Below are positions 17,284-25,988 of a DNA stretch of 64,000 nucleotides, in pieces (within the stretch, counting starts at the first letter, position 1; every line of letters begins with the position of its first letter). Origin of the DNA: Bog-473 sp963782415 (lineage in GTDB: Bacteria; Actinomycetota; Acidimicrobiia; Acidimicrobiales; RAAP-2); contig CAWAJT010000007.1 in NCBI GenBank assembly GCA_963782415.1, forward strand, positions 1-64,000. The letters are read 5' to 3'. A model generated the notes under the pieces. It was not told the origin of the DNA. It did not search any database and worked only from the letters and a program-made list of their open reading frames with translations. A program made the translations under genes and the position numbers.

Positions 17284-17300
17284 TGATGCGTTAGGCACCA
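17284..17300. repeat. 17-bp island palindrome, copy 11 (degenerate)
   Basis: TGATGCGTTAGGCACCA, three mismatches. On the minus strand it holds the TAA stop of the HicB-like gene. Confidence 0.4.
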
Positions 17301-17521
17301 CTCGACGCTGGTCCTCTGGGCTCCCGATGTCTCAACAATACGGTCACTTCGATGCTTTCCTCGTCCACGCCGAGCACGCTCGCGATGGCCAGCCGGGCCG
17401 TGGCGTCAACGTGATCAAGGCTGTCGATCCGAGCTCCGGCGCCTGGAACCTCCGGGAACGTGATCAGCCAGCAGGCTTCGTCCCGCCGGAGGACTGCCTC
17501 ATAGCGCGTTCGATCGGTCAT
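17291..17521 (-). CDS. HicB-like antitoxin-type protein, copy 2 (intact)
   Basis: 76 residues: RYEAVLRRDEACWLITFPEV, then PGAGARIDSLDHVDATARLA and ASVLGVDEESIEVTV. This is the partial RNase-H fold of HicB-type antitoxins (strand, W-x-I-x-x-P-E-V-P-G loop, helix). There is no HTH tail and no HicA toxin next to it, so it is a lone or split member. A GGAG lies before the start. A frameshifted copy sits at 12437-12662. Confidence 0.75.
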   Translation of the reverse strand: MTDRTRYEAVLRRDEACWLITFPEVPGAGARIDSLDHVDATARLAIASVLGVDEESIEVTVLLRHREPRGPASSGA

Positions 17522-17709
17522 TCAGGCGACTCCTCATTGAAGGAGCCCGATAACGGGGCCCCATGGGCTTCGCCTCACCCCCGACGCAACAGAATGCATG
17601 CTGGGGCGATGTAGGGTCAAACGGGCGTTTAGCAACGAGCGCCGGCCATATCGGGCACAACTAAGCCACAGCCGGTCCAACCCTTTGGGGGCGAACTGGG
17701 CCCGTCTCC

Positions 17710-18129
17710 TCAGTAGCCGGAGATTGTGAGCTGTGCAATCTGACCAATCTCGGCCTGTGATCCGGCTGCGGGCTGCTGAGCGAGAACCGTTCCAGTTGGG
17801 CTCTGCCCGCCGGGTTTCGTCACGCCAGAATCACCTGCCCCGATACCTAAGGCGCCCAACGTTGAGTCTGCTTGAGCCAACGTCATTCCCACCACGTTCG
17901 GCATGGTGACGAAGGTCATCGTTAATGGTCTGAGGCGGGGAGGCATTCCTTTCTCGGTGACGATCGTCGTCACCGTGGTGGGAGTGGGAGTTTCGGTCGT
18001 GGTCGTGATTGCCGGCGGTGACCCAGTGGCCGAGACATCGCCGCTCCCACCGCTGGCGAAGAGGGCCACGAAGCCAAGACCGAGTATGACTGCCGCTACT
18101 CCGAGCACCGCCAAGGATGGACGCACCAA
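17710..18129 (-). CDS. membrane-anchored PASTA-domain protein
   Basis: 139 residues: one N-terminal membrane helix (LAVLGVAAVILGLGFVALFA), a Thr-rich linker, then one PASTA domain (MPNVVGMTLAQADSTLGALG to GTVLAQQPAAGSQAEIGQ). PASTA domains outside the membrane bind peptidoglycan fragments or beta-lactams, as in Ser/Thr kinases and PBPs. No kinase or transpeptidase is attached. As island cargo it may be a decoy or cell-wall tether; this is inference. Confidence 0.85.
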   Translation of the reverse strand: MVRPSLAVLGVAAVILGLGFVALFASGGSGDVSATGSPPAITTTTETPTPTTVTTIVTEKGMPPRLRPLTMTFVTMPNVVGMTLAQADSTLGALGIGAGDSGVTKPGGQSPTGTVLAQQPAAGSQAEIGQIAQLTISGY

Positions 18130-18534
18130 GTGCCATTGTGGGCGGGTTTCGAGTATCTGACAAGCCGGATCTCCCGGATCCTAAGGCCGGCGGGAGGTCG
18201 GCGAGTTCAGGCATCGTCGCTATCGAGCGACAGGTGCATCGTGCTCGCGGCCAACCCCACGGGACCAAGATCGCAGGGTTGGGCCGACCACCTCACCCCC
18301 AGGGATCCGCGTTGGCGAGCGGTTCCCATCGGAAGTGGCCTCCATCTGAGGGTGAAGTGCGGCATTTGATACAGAGGGCCCGACCACCGCGTAGCGACCC
18401 CTCGATTGGTGGAGGAGGGGCAGCTGCTTGGCACCGTTGCCACGTGACTGACGCAGGCGCCACCTCCTGTTATACCGCCGCACGGCCGAAGCGGGTCCCC
18501 ATGTTTCGAACAACTCAGCCGTACCATCTGAGCG
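18130..18534. other. 405-base intergenic region
   Basis: Lies between the divergent PASTA gene and the small gene before whiB. Open frames here look like shadows. No repeat, RNA or promoter recognised. Confidence 0.4.
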
Positions 18535-18702
18535 ATGCTCGAAGAACTGGCTTTAGAGGATCAATCAAAGTCCGGCCAGCACCCCACGCTGTCCTTGACT
18601 GAAGAGCGTCGGATCCGAGCTGGGCTGGCGTGGCGACACGAATATGAGTGGCTCATGGCGCCGCAAGCGGACCTGCTGCAGACGTCGCTCGAAGAATTCT
18701 GA
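18535..18702 (+). CDS. small acidic protein upstream of whiB
   Basis: 55 residues from ATG 18535: MLEELALEDQSKSGQHP, LTEERRIRAGLAWRHEYEWL, ending LLQTSLEEF. Helical and charged, overlapping the WhiB frame by up to 55 bases. No family recognised. Codon choice and the overlap suggest a coupled pair. Confidence 0.45.
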   Translation: MLEELALEDQSKSGQHPTLSLTEERRIRAGLAWRHEYEWLMAPQADLLQTSLEEF

Positions 18703-18959
18703 GTCGGCCGGCGTGGCAGAAGGACGCGGCGTGCCGGGGGAGCGGTGAGCTCGAGAGCTTTATGCCAGGGCGCGGCGGCACATTTCGACGTGCCCGGGAG
18801 CTCTGCGCGGCTTGCCTGGTCCGCGACGAATGTCTCGACTTCGCCTTGGATGATGAGGAGCTGGTGGGTATGTGGGGCGGCACCACGGAGCGCGAACGTG
18901 TCGAGCTGCCGAGGAAGCGGCCGGCCGTGGCACGGATCCTTCGCCCCCGATTCGGGTAG
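18648..18959 (+). CDS. WhiB-family iron-sulfur transcription regulator
   Basis: Wbl protein: PAWQKDAACRGSGELESF gives the first cysteine, LCAACLVRDECLDFAL the CxxC and last cysteine of the [4Fe-4S] site, and GMWGGTTERER the G(V/I)WGG turn, followed by a basic DNA-binding tail. The GTG at 18648 is the only usual start; a shorter product beginning near SRPAW would be normal for the family. Phage-type Wbl proteins (as in TM4) can interfere with host septation and superinfection. Confidence 0.9.
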   Translation: MAHGAASGPAADVARRILSRPAWQKDAACRGSGELESFMPGRGGTFRRARELCAACLVRDECLDFALDDEELVGMWGGTTERERVELPRKRPAVARILRPRFG

Positions 18960-18988
18960 GCGATTCGGGGGCGATCCCGGCTACAGCA

Positions 18989-19936
18989 TCAACCGAATGG
19001 GTAGAGAGTCCCGTCCTGAGCCACCAACGTGTAGCCGCCACCATTTGCGAACATGCCGGCGATCGGGGAGGCGAGCTGCTGACTGCCGACCGATCCGAGG
19101 AACGGCGCGTCGCCGAACGTGAAGACTCCACCGTCGGATGCAACCATCCAGTAGCCACCGCCATCTGGTGTGGTCACGATCCCTTCGATGGGCTTGTTGA
19201 GGGACCGGCCCGGACCTAGGACGCCTGGGATTGAGCCGTAGAACTGGGCATCGCCATAACTGAAGACGCCGCCGTCTGTGGCCACGAGGGTATATCCGTG
19301 ACCGCTGGCGCTGACTGACATGCCGACGATCGGCTGATTGAGGTGAATGCTTCCCGCGGAGCCATAGAAGCCGGCATCGCCGTAATTGAAAATCCCACCG
19401 TCGGAGGCCACGAGCCAATAGCCGCCGGCGTCAGACGTTGGTGTCATGCCCACAATGGGCTTGTTGAGCGGGAGTCCTGAGGCGTCGCCGAAGTTGTTGG
19501 CCGGCGGACCAGACAGCTCGCTCTCGCCGATGACATGACCAGTGGCATCGGCCACCCAGGCATTTCGGGAGTAGTCACCGTCTCCCGCAACGCTGCCGAA
19601 GCAACTTGTGCTGTTCATGTAGGCAGCTACGAGGTGATCAGAAGTCGCGACGGTATTCAGATTGCCGATGATCATCGGCTCATTGGCCTGCGTATTGAAG
19701 CCATAGGCGGTGTAGGTGACGGGTGAGAAGGGCCAGCCGGCGCTGTCGGGCACGATGATTCCGGGCTGTACCGAAGCATCATGGGTACTTCGCTGATCGC
19801 CACCGTCGCTTGAGCAATCGAGGGGCACCGTATGTGCCGTCACAGGGCTGGCGCTGGCGCTACCGATCGGCACGAGTCCGAATATTGCCGCCAATCCGGC
19901 CACCAACGGAATCGCCCGCTTCAGTCTCATCGTCAC
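18989..19936 (-). CDS. secreted GYWLV-repeat protein
   Basis: 315 residues with a signal peptide (LVAGLAAIFGLVPIGSASAS) and an N-terminal unique domain containing two Cys. Four or five repeats of about 45 residues follow (GGYWLVASDGGIFNYGDAGF, YGSAGSIHLNQPIVGM), ending abruptly at TLYPFG. These repeats are frequent in Acidimicrobiia surface proteins and are probably a propeller or beta-helix. Two larger relatives lie at 33671-35779 and 42141-44408; this is the only one inside the island. Confidence 0.85.
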   Translation of the reverse strand: MTMRLKRAIPLVAGLAAIFGLVPIGSASASPVTAHTVPLDCSSDGGDQRSTHDASVQPGIIVPDSAGWPFSPVTYTAYGFNTQANEPMIIGNLNTVATSDHLVAAYMNSTSCFGSVAGDGDYSRNAWVADATGHVIGESELSGPPANNFGDASGLPLNKPIVGMTPTSDAGGYWLVASDGGIFNYGDAGFYGSAGSIHLNQPIVGMSVSASGHGYTLVATDGGVFSYGDAQFYGSIPGVLGPGRSLNKPIEGIVTTPDGGGYWMVASDGGVFTFGDAPFLGSVGSQQLASPIAGMFANGGGYTLVAQDGTLYPFG

Positions 19937-20184
19937 CCTCCATGCCGGTCCCGAACGCCCGTGTATATCCGATTGAGTGGCGTAGCGCTCACAGACCGTT
20001 GGACTGACCGGGCAGCCGGTGTCGACCTCAGCCTGGACGAGGCCAGCGGACGTGTCCTTGTCCTAATGATTGTCCTATAACTCACGCTGTCGGGTGTGTT
20101 CTTGTGCTGTCTCTCGCGTCCGTCATCCCAGGTCAGACCCTCGTAAGCAGTCCCGTGGAATCTCATGCTGCAATGTGAAACGGA

Positions 20185-20226
20185 TTCACACGGCTGAGGT
20201 CGTGGTTTCGAGTCCCGCAGCGCCCA
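20185..20226 (+). other. 3' fragment of a tRNA resembling tRNA-Val(CAC); presumed right att site
   Basis: Reads as anticodon loop TTCACAC (anticodon CAC), stem GGCTG, variable loop AGGTC, a T arm containing TTCGAGT with 3' side CCCGC, and acceptor AGCGCCC plus A. The 5' half of the tRNA is absent and the T stem has one mismatch. This is the usual footprint of an integrase that uses a tRNA 3' end, and pairs with the CCACCA at the window start. Confidence 0.6.
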
Positions 20227-20234
20227 CTCAAAAC

Positions 20235-20297
20235 TTCCCAGTTCAGATGAGTGTTCTGACGGTCAAAAATTCCCAGTTCAGATAAGTGTTCTGACGG
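20235..20297. repeat. two direct repeats, 28 bp at a 35-bp spacing
   Basis: 20235-20262 and 20270-20297 match at 27 of 28 positions (core TTCCCAGTTCAGAT, then AGTGTTCTGACGG). They start nine bases after the tRNA fragment. Multiple spaced terminal repeats of this kind (AAAATTCCC...) recall ends of IS21-like elements, but no transposase is present. Confidence 0.5.
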
Positions 20298-20422
20298 GAT
20301 CCCTATCCACCATCTCAGCATCTATCGAGCGTCCATTGCGCGGAATGGCTGCCCAATACCGCGACCGAACTATCTCTGGACGTGGGCGAGCGCTCCACTT
20401 TGATCTCTCTTCGATGGCAACA

Positions 20423-21862
20423 TCATCTGAGATTTCTGCATGGCACCGTCATCGCAAATATCCCGTCCGGGAATGAGTGAGAGGTGTAGGCGATTCCATT
20501 CGGCACAGTTGCCGGTTGCGTACCGGAACTACCGGCGCAATCCGTCGCCACGACGTGCTTGACGCGCCCTATCCAGGGGGGATCCACTCCCCTGATCGTC
20601 TTCATCGAGAACCCGGCTGCGATCAACACAATGGTCAGGACCACGAACAGCCATCTTCCGACTTTTCTCGACGTGGGCCGGACCAGTCTCCCCTCGCTCG
20701 ACAACAGCAACGCCATCGCGCTCGCGAGTAGCATGACCGAAGGCACGCTGTAGCGCGGATTTGCAGCGATGTCTGCCACGCTGAGTCCGTAGATCCCTGG
20801 TCCACGTTCCCACGCCGTTCCCGCGAAGATTGCGATAGCCGTAACCGTGAACGCGGCCGCTACGACTTGGTCCCGACGGCTTGCTCCGACTCCCAGGACG
20901 ACAAGCAGCACTACGACAACGACCGTGGGCAGCAGAACCGCCACGATTCCGCTGATGCTTCCGAGGTCTGACTCCCATCTGGTTCCGAGCAGGAACATGC
21001 CGAATACGTGCCCACCCTCGCCCTCGGCAATATTGACAGTGTCGGCCAGCGACCTGTGCGCATCAAGAAGGTTGGGATTGGTCTTCGTAGTCAGAGCAAC
21101 GACTGCTTGCAAGATTGCCCCAGCGACGAACGCTGCTGTCACGGCGACCGCCGCCCTCGACCGTCGGTAAACGAGCCAACCCAGCGCCAGGGGGAAGAAG
21201 AAAAAGGCAAGTAGTGAAGATGCCGCGCCCAGTGCCGCAACGGTCGATCGGGTTACGACATCGAATGGCGCCTCCTCCATCGAGATAAGCGCCCATGGCA
21301 GGACAGCCAGGAACGGCCAAATCAGATTCGTGGTCGTTGCGGTGCTATCGAGTCCCAATGCCGGCATCAGTACGACGAGTGAGGCCAGTGCTACGCGGAC
21401 GGATCGCGACCTGATCCAGCCGCGGGACCAGTGGTAGACGCCCCACGCCAACATGGCGGCGACAAGCACTGAGGTCAACGAGCAGTAGAGAGCCAGATAT
21501 CGCAGCGAAAAGTACGGCGTTGGAAGTGCGATGAGCCGCGGGGGCAGTTGCAGATAGCCGTTGTAGCCGCGCAACACGACATGGAGTGGACCAAGGTTCA
21601 CGGCCTGTTCTGTGTAGACCAACCCATCTTCATCCCAAAGCGTCCGCCAGCTGGGGGTGCCTTGCTGGCGAAAGAGGGGAAGGATGATGGCGCCCACAAG
21701 AAGTGTTGCGCCAACAGATCGTCGTGCGAAAAGTCGATCAGCACGGCCGGAAACGGTATTGGAGCTAGATGTTCCCAAGGGTTCGCTACGCCACGCACGC
21801 AATTTGTCGCGAAGCCTGCTTCTCCCGTTCCCCGAGTCCGCGACCGTCACGCCGTCACTCAT
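20423..21862 (-). CDS. multi-pass membrane protein, GT-C glycosyltransferase-like
   Basis: From ATG 21862 (MSDGVTVAD), about 479 residues; the open frame reaches 21997 but those 45 codons look non-coding. About ten hydrophobic helices. An early extracytoplasmic loop with an acidic pair (WRTLWDEDGLVYTEQ) is the hallmark of GT-C lipid-linked sugar transferases. The C-terminal soluble tail contains two Cys. First gene outside the island; neighbours are also envelope glycan genes. Confidence 0.75.
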   Translation of the reverse strand: MSDGVTVADSGNGRSRLRDKLRAWRSEPLGTSSSNTVSGRADRLFARRSVGATLLVGAIILPLFRQQGTPSWRTLWDEDGLVYTEQAVNLGPLHVVLRGYNGYLQLPPRLIALPTPYFSLRYLALYCSLTSVLVAAMLAWGVYHWSRGWIRSRSVRVALASLVVLMPALGLDSTATTTNLIWPFLAVLPWALISMEEAPFDVVTRSTVAALGAASSLLAFFFFPLALGWLVYRRSRAAVAVTAAFVAGAILQAVVALTTKTNPNLLDAHRSLADTVNIAEGEGGHVFGMFLLGTRWESDLGSISGIVAVLLPTVVVVVLLVVLGVGASRRDQVVAAAFTVTAIAIFAGTAWERGPGIYGLSVADIAANPRYSVPSVMLLASAMALLLSSEGRLVRPTSRKVGRWLFVVLTIVLIAAGFSMKTIRGVDPPWIGRVKHVVATDCAGSSGTQPATVPNGIAYTSHSFPDGIFAMTVPCRNLR

Positions 21863-22628
21863 GTCCGATGACGTTGTTCCGGGATGCAGTGGGCCGTCCA
21901 ATCCAAGGAGAGTGGAATTCCACATCGGAGGTTTTAGTCGCTGAGCCAATTGAGCGCTGATGGTTGAGGAGCCACCCCATGATCCACGCGGAAGCACGGT
22001 AGAGACGATCCATCACGCTCTGAGCGCAGATAGAGATGGGTTCTCCAGTCCAACACGCACCGATCATGTTCGGAGAGTGCACCGGTACGCTACCGAAATA
22101 GAAGCTCCCTGGCACGGGTCAGATTGGGCAAACCCATCAAGCTTGCGACTGGGATCCGTCCTGCTCGAAGTCATCCAGCCATTTGAACTCGGCTGCTCTG
22201 GTGGTTTACAGCCAAATTCCAGACGATGAGCGATGTCAGATACTCTGACGTCGTACCGCACTATGGAGAGATGACCTCTCACCCGTGTGCGAAATAATCG
22301 TGCAGCACAAGTAACTCGGAGCAAGTGCTCTACCCTGATCGAGATCCGTATAAGGAACGATTGTGATTGGCTACGGTTTATCAGCAACGACGCAAGGTCG
22401 CATCTTCTTAGGGAAGCGAGACATGGCTGAACGTTGCCCTGATGTTCCGGTGTTGAAGAAACGTCTTGTACGTCACGAAGCGGGAGACAAATCCACTAAA
22501 TTGGGCTGCCCCAACGTCATTACCGAGGTTCACCACCGTGAGGAGCATCACGCCGTAAGGGATAGCGAAACTCGGCGTGACCGCACAACGATGAAGCTTG
22601 GCTAGGGCTGGCAAGCGGTTTAGGACAA
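21863..22628. other. 766-base divergent intergenic region
   Basis: Between two divergent membrane-protein genes. No credible gene on either strand. The only feature recognised is the AGGA (22621-22624) just before the next start. Confidence 0.4.
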
Positions 22629-24809
22629 ATGTCCACTGCTCGATATCTCCTCGGCGTGTCCTTGATCGGCTTGGCTCTTGGGCCAGTGACTTTCGCATCG
22701 TTCCGTTGGTGCCGAGTGCTCTTGCCACGTTGGTGCCGCGCACCCGTCGCTCTGGCCACGATCGTGGTCGTGTTGTCCGCCCTAGTCTGCACCGAGGAGC
22801 TGCTCGGAGCGTTCGGAGTGCTGCGGCCGATAGCCACAACCGTCACTCTCGCCGCGCTGGGCGTTGGGGGCTGCCTCATCGAACGCCGGTACCGGGCCCG
22901 CGGTGCCGTAGCAGTTTCTGATCGTGGATTGGCACTGCCACGAGCGGAGACAGCGGAGAAATCGGATCTCTCAGTTCAGGGACCGCTGTGGGTCCAGCTC
23001 GTAGCTCTCGGCGCTGTCAGCCTCCTCGCGGCCGATTGGTTCACGCGCGCCGTCGACGCTCTGCATCACGGTATGAGCACTCCAGACACTCTTTGGTACC
23101 ACATGCCCGTAGCGGCCAGATTCGCCCAACAGGGAGCCATCACGCCGCTGCACTTTATCGATCCGGGTATCGATATCGGTTCGGTCATTCCCTTCTACCC
23201 TGCGAACGGCGAGCTGGTGCACACGTTCGGCATCTTGGTCGTCGGCAACGACTTTCTATCGGTGCTGCTTAACCTCGGTTGGCTGACCCTTGCTTTGCTA
23301 GCGGCATGGTGCGTGGGGCGCCCCTACGGCGTGGCTCCAATCACCCTGACCGGTTGCGCCGCATTGATGGTTGCCCCCGGTTTGGTGGCGACTCAGCCAG
23401 GTGGCGCGTACACCGATGTCACCGGTCTCGCCCTGGTGACGTCAGCCGCGGCGCTGTTGGTCAACGGCGAACGGCATCCTGGGCAATCTGCCGCGACCGG
23501 GATCGCCGCTCTCGCCGCTGGCTTGGCCCTGGGTACCAAGTTCACGTTCGTCGCCCCTGTTGTCGCACTGACAGTCGGCGTGTGGTTCGTCACGCCCAGG
23601 GGATTGCGGGTCCGGACTGGTTTGTGGTGGGCTGGACTGGCTCTACTCACGGGAGGCTTTTGGTACGGCCGCAACGTGGAAGCCATCGGGAATCCACTTC
23701 CGTCGAGCCTACGCCTGGGGCCCCTGCACCTCATGGGTCCGCCACAACCTGCGTCGAGTAACGTCGCATCCTTTGTTTTCGAACGTGGCACCTGGGTCCA
23801 TTGGTATCTCCCCGGACTGCGGGCATCGCTCGGTCCAGTCTGGTGGGCAACCCTCGCGCTGTCACTTGGCGGATTGGTTGTCGGTTCTCTGGTCGCCACA
23901 AGCCCGGTTCGTCGCATGCTGGCACTCGTCGGTGTATTCGCAGCCGTCGCCTTCGTCTTTACACCTCAACTCTTGACCCTGCCTCCGTTTTATCCACACG
24001 TCCCCTACAACTTCGCCTTCAACTTGAGATATTCGTTCGCAGCCGTCCTCCTCGGTCTTGTCCTGCTACCGACTAACTCCCTCTTCCGCAGGCGGCGGAA
24101 CCGCAACACGCTGCTTGGCGGCTACGCATTGATTGTGGTGCTCACCCAATTCGATTCCACCATCTGGCCGATCGACCTATTGTCCGAACGATTTGGCCAA
24201 GCCGTTGTCGGAGTCGACTCGTTCATTGGACTTCTGGTCGGGATCGTCATCTTCACCATCGGCGCCGGCACGACGGTGGTTCGGAGCCGGAGAATCACGA
24301 GCGGTCCGAAGCAACGGAGACGGGTCGTCGTCGTTACTGCCGTGGCGGTCATTGTGCTCGGATCGGCATTCGCCGCTGAGCGGTTGTACCTACGCGACCG
24401 CTACCAGGCGGTCCCGCCGCTCGCTCCCCTCTACGCTTGGGCGCAGAACATCTCGGACGCGCGCTTCGCGATGATCGGACCTTTCAGCAACATCACATAC
24501 CCGCTCTACGGCCGAGACGACTCCAATTACGTGCAGGCTGTTGGCGTATCCGGCCCGGACGGCTCATTCAACCACGCAGGAAATTGTCGGCAGTTTCGGC
24601 TCGCGGTTGACGACGATCGCGTTAACTACGTGGTCACGGTCGTCAAGAGCGGCGACCCTAACTCGGGGGAAACCAATGCAACGGCCTGGACGGCATCCGA
24701 CAAGTCCTCTCGCCTTGTATTCCGTCGTGTGAACACCGAACTGAATGTGACCACCTCAGTGTTCCGGCTGAACGGTCCGCTCAATCCAGGGCAATGTCTC
24801 CAAACATGA
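22629..24809 (+). CDS. large multi-pass membrane protein, GT-C-like
   Basis: 726 residues, 13-14 hydrophobic helices. The first large loop carries DALHHGMSTPDTLWYHMPVA, with paired acidic/His residues as in polyprenyl-phosphate-dependent transferases. A helix-rich centre and a C-terminal extracytoplasmic tail with two Cys (GNCRQF, GQCLQT) follow. Start ATG with AGGA four to five bases upstream. Substrate cannot be read from sequence. Confidence 0.8.
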   Translation: MSTARYLLGVSLIGLALGPVTFASFRWCRVLLPRWCRAPVALATIVVVLSALVCTEELLGAFGVLRPIATTVTLAALGVGGCLIERRYRARGAVAVSDRGLALPRAETAEKSDLSVQGPLWVQLVALGAVSLLAADWFTRAVDALHHGMSTPDTLWYHMPVAARFAQQGAITPLHFIDPGIDIGSVIPFYPANGELVHTFGILVVGNDFLSVLLNLGWLTLALLAAWCVGRPYGVAPITLTGCAALMVAPGLVATQPGGAYTDVTGLALVTSAAALLVNGERHPGQSAATGIAALAAGLALGTKFTFVAPVVALTVGVWFVTPRGLRVRTGLWWAGLALLTGGFWYGRNVEAIGNPLPSSLRLGPLHLMGPPQPASSNVASFVFERGTWVHWYLPGLRASLGPVWWATLALSLGGLVVGSLVATSPVRRMLALVGVFAAVAFVFTPQLLTLPPFYPHVPYNFAFNLRYSFAAVLLGLVLLPTNSLFRRRRNRNTLLGGYALIVVLTQFDSTIWPIDLLSERFGQAVVGVDSFIGLLVGIVIFTIGAGTTVVRSRRITSGPKQRRRVVVVTAVAVIVLGSAFAAERLYLRDRYQAVPPLAPLYAWAQNISDARFAMIGPFSNITYPLYGRDDSNYVQAVGVSGPDGSFNHAGNCRQFRLAVDDDRVNYVVTVVKSGDPNSGETNATAWTASDKSSRLVFRRVNTELNVTTSVFRLNGPLNPGQCLQT

Positions 24810-24995
24810 GCGAGGGCATGCCGGGCGCGCCGACTGTCTGGTCAGGGCCCTGCACGTTGGTCAGTCTCGTCAGCTGTTTCGCCGTCAGCGACGGACGGTC
24901 CACCAACCGCCTTCTTCGGACCCGTAGAAACCGATGCCCGTGGCGGTCGAGCCCGGAACGCCGATTCTGTGACTGCTTCTATCGTGCCACGACCA

Positions 24996-25824
24996 TCATC
25001 GACAGTAAGGAAGCGAATAGACCGACCTAGATTTGCGCACAGCGCGAGCCTCGAGGCGGAACAGGCGATTCTTGACAACGTTGTTGGGTCGGTCCCAGCG
25101 GGAACCGGGTTTGGTCAGAACTGACATCGTGTCGAGAAGTACGACACCACCCTCCCAGTTCACGAGTTCTTGGCCGACACAATGGAGTCCAGCCCCCTCG
25201 CTGAGTTCTACGAAATTGAAAGCTGAGACACTTGAAGCACGCCAGTGTGCGCCACGGTACACGCCTGTCCGCATCAAACCAGCTCGAACAATTGCGGGTA
25301 AACGGTCAAGAGTGGATTGAAGGGGAGCCAAGGCATGAGCGGACCGCACGTAGCTTCCGTAGTTGGAGTGGTGTAGGAATGCGACGCCATCAGGTTTCAA
25401 CGTTCGCGCCAATTTCCGAGAGATAGCCCATCATCGTCTCTGACTCGACGTGTACGAGCGAGTCGAAGCTGAAAGCAAAGTCAATCGATTCGTCCTCCAC
25501 CATGGGGAGCGATTGTCCATCGTTGGTTTCGAACCGGGCCTGAGGGTAATCGGCGAACCGTTCGCGACAGCTCTCTGTGCACTTTGGCGCAACGTCAACA
25601 GCCGTGAGCGTTTCGCAGTGTTCGAGGAGAAATTGGGTCCAACGTCCGAAGCCTGGTGCTATCTCCAAGACAGCTGAGGCAGGGAGAAAGCGATGAATCC
25701 GAGGGAAGATGCTGCCGTACCACTGCGACTCAGCATCGCCCCATGGTCTCGACCAAGCGTCGCCGCCCAGGCGCCAGTCGTAACTGGCGTTCCACTTGTC
25801 GATATTTTCCTCGATGCTAGGCAT
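24996..25824 (-). CDS. SAM-dependent methyltransferase, frame interrupted near 25414
   Basis: Part one (ATG 25824 leftward) contains IDKWNASYDW, SAM-binding motif I LEIAPGFGRWTQFL, acidic motif LTAVDVAP and FAFSFDSLVHV. Part two (to 24996) continues LARTLKPDGVAFLHHSNYGS and the C-terminal strands. One A too many in GGAAATTGG (plus-strand TTT at 25413-25415) separates them; removing it gives YLSELARTLKPDG. Class I methyltransferase, about 275 residues restored. Likely modifies a sugar or small molecule in the same envelope cluster. Confidence 0.8.
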
Positions 25825-25988
25825 GCTTGACTCCGTTTCCTGATTTGAACATGGCCGTCACGATGCATCAGCCGGTAGGTGTACGCGCCGAATCCTTGTG
25901 AAGCTGATCTTGCAGAAGCGCGCGTACACCGCCACCCACACCACTGCAATGGTCTCAGATTGAAACACTCGTCCGGGCCGTCATCCTG

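Noticed and set aside
8704..17300. Classical integron attC array
   Set aside because: The 17-bp sites lack the RYYYAAC and GTTRRRY ends and the long folded arms of attC, and the integrase at 73 has no integron-specific extra helix that I can see.
17291..17521. Complete HicAB toxin-antitoxin system
   Set aside because: No HicA-like partner frame was found within 300 bases on either side of either copy.
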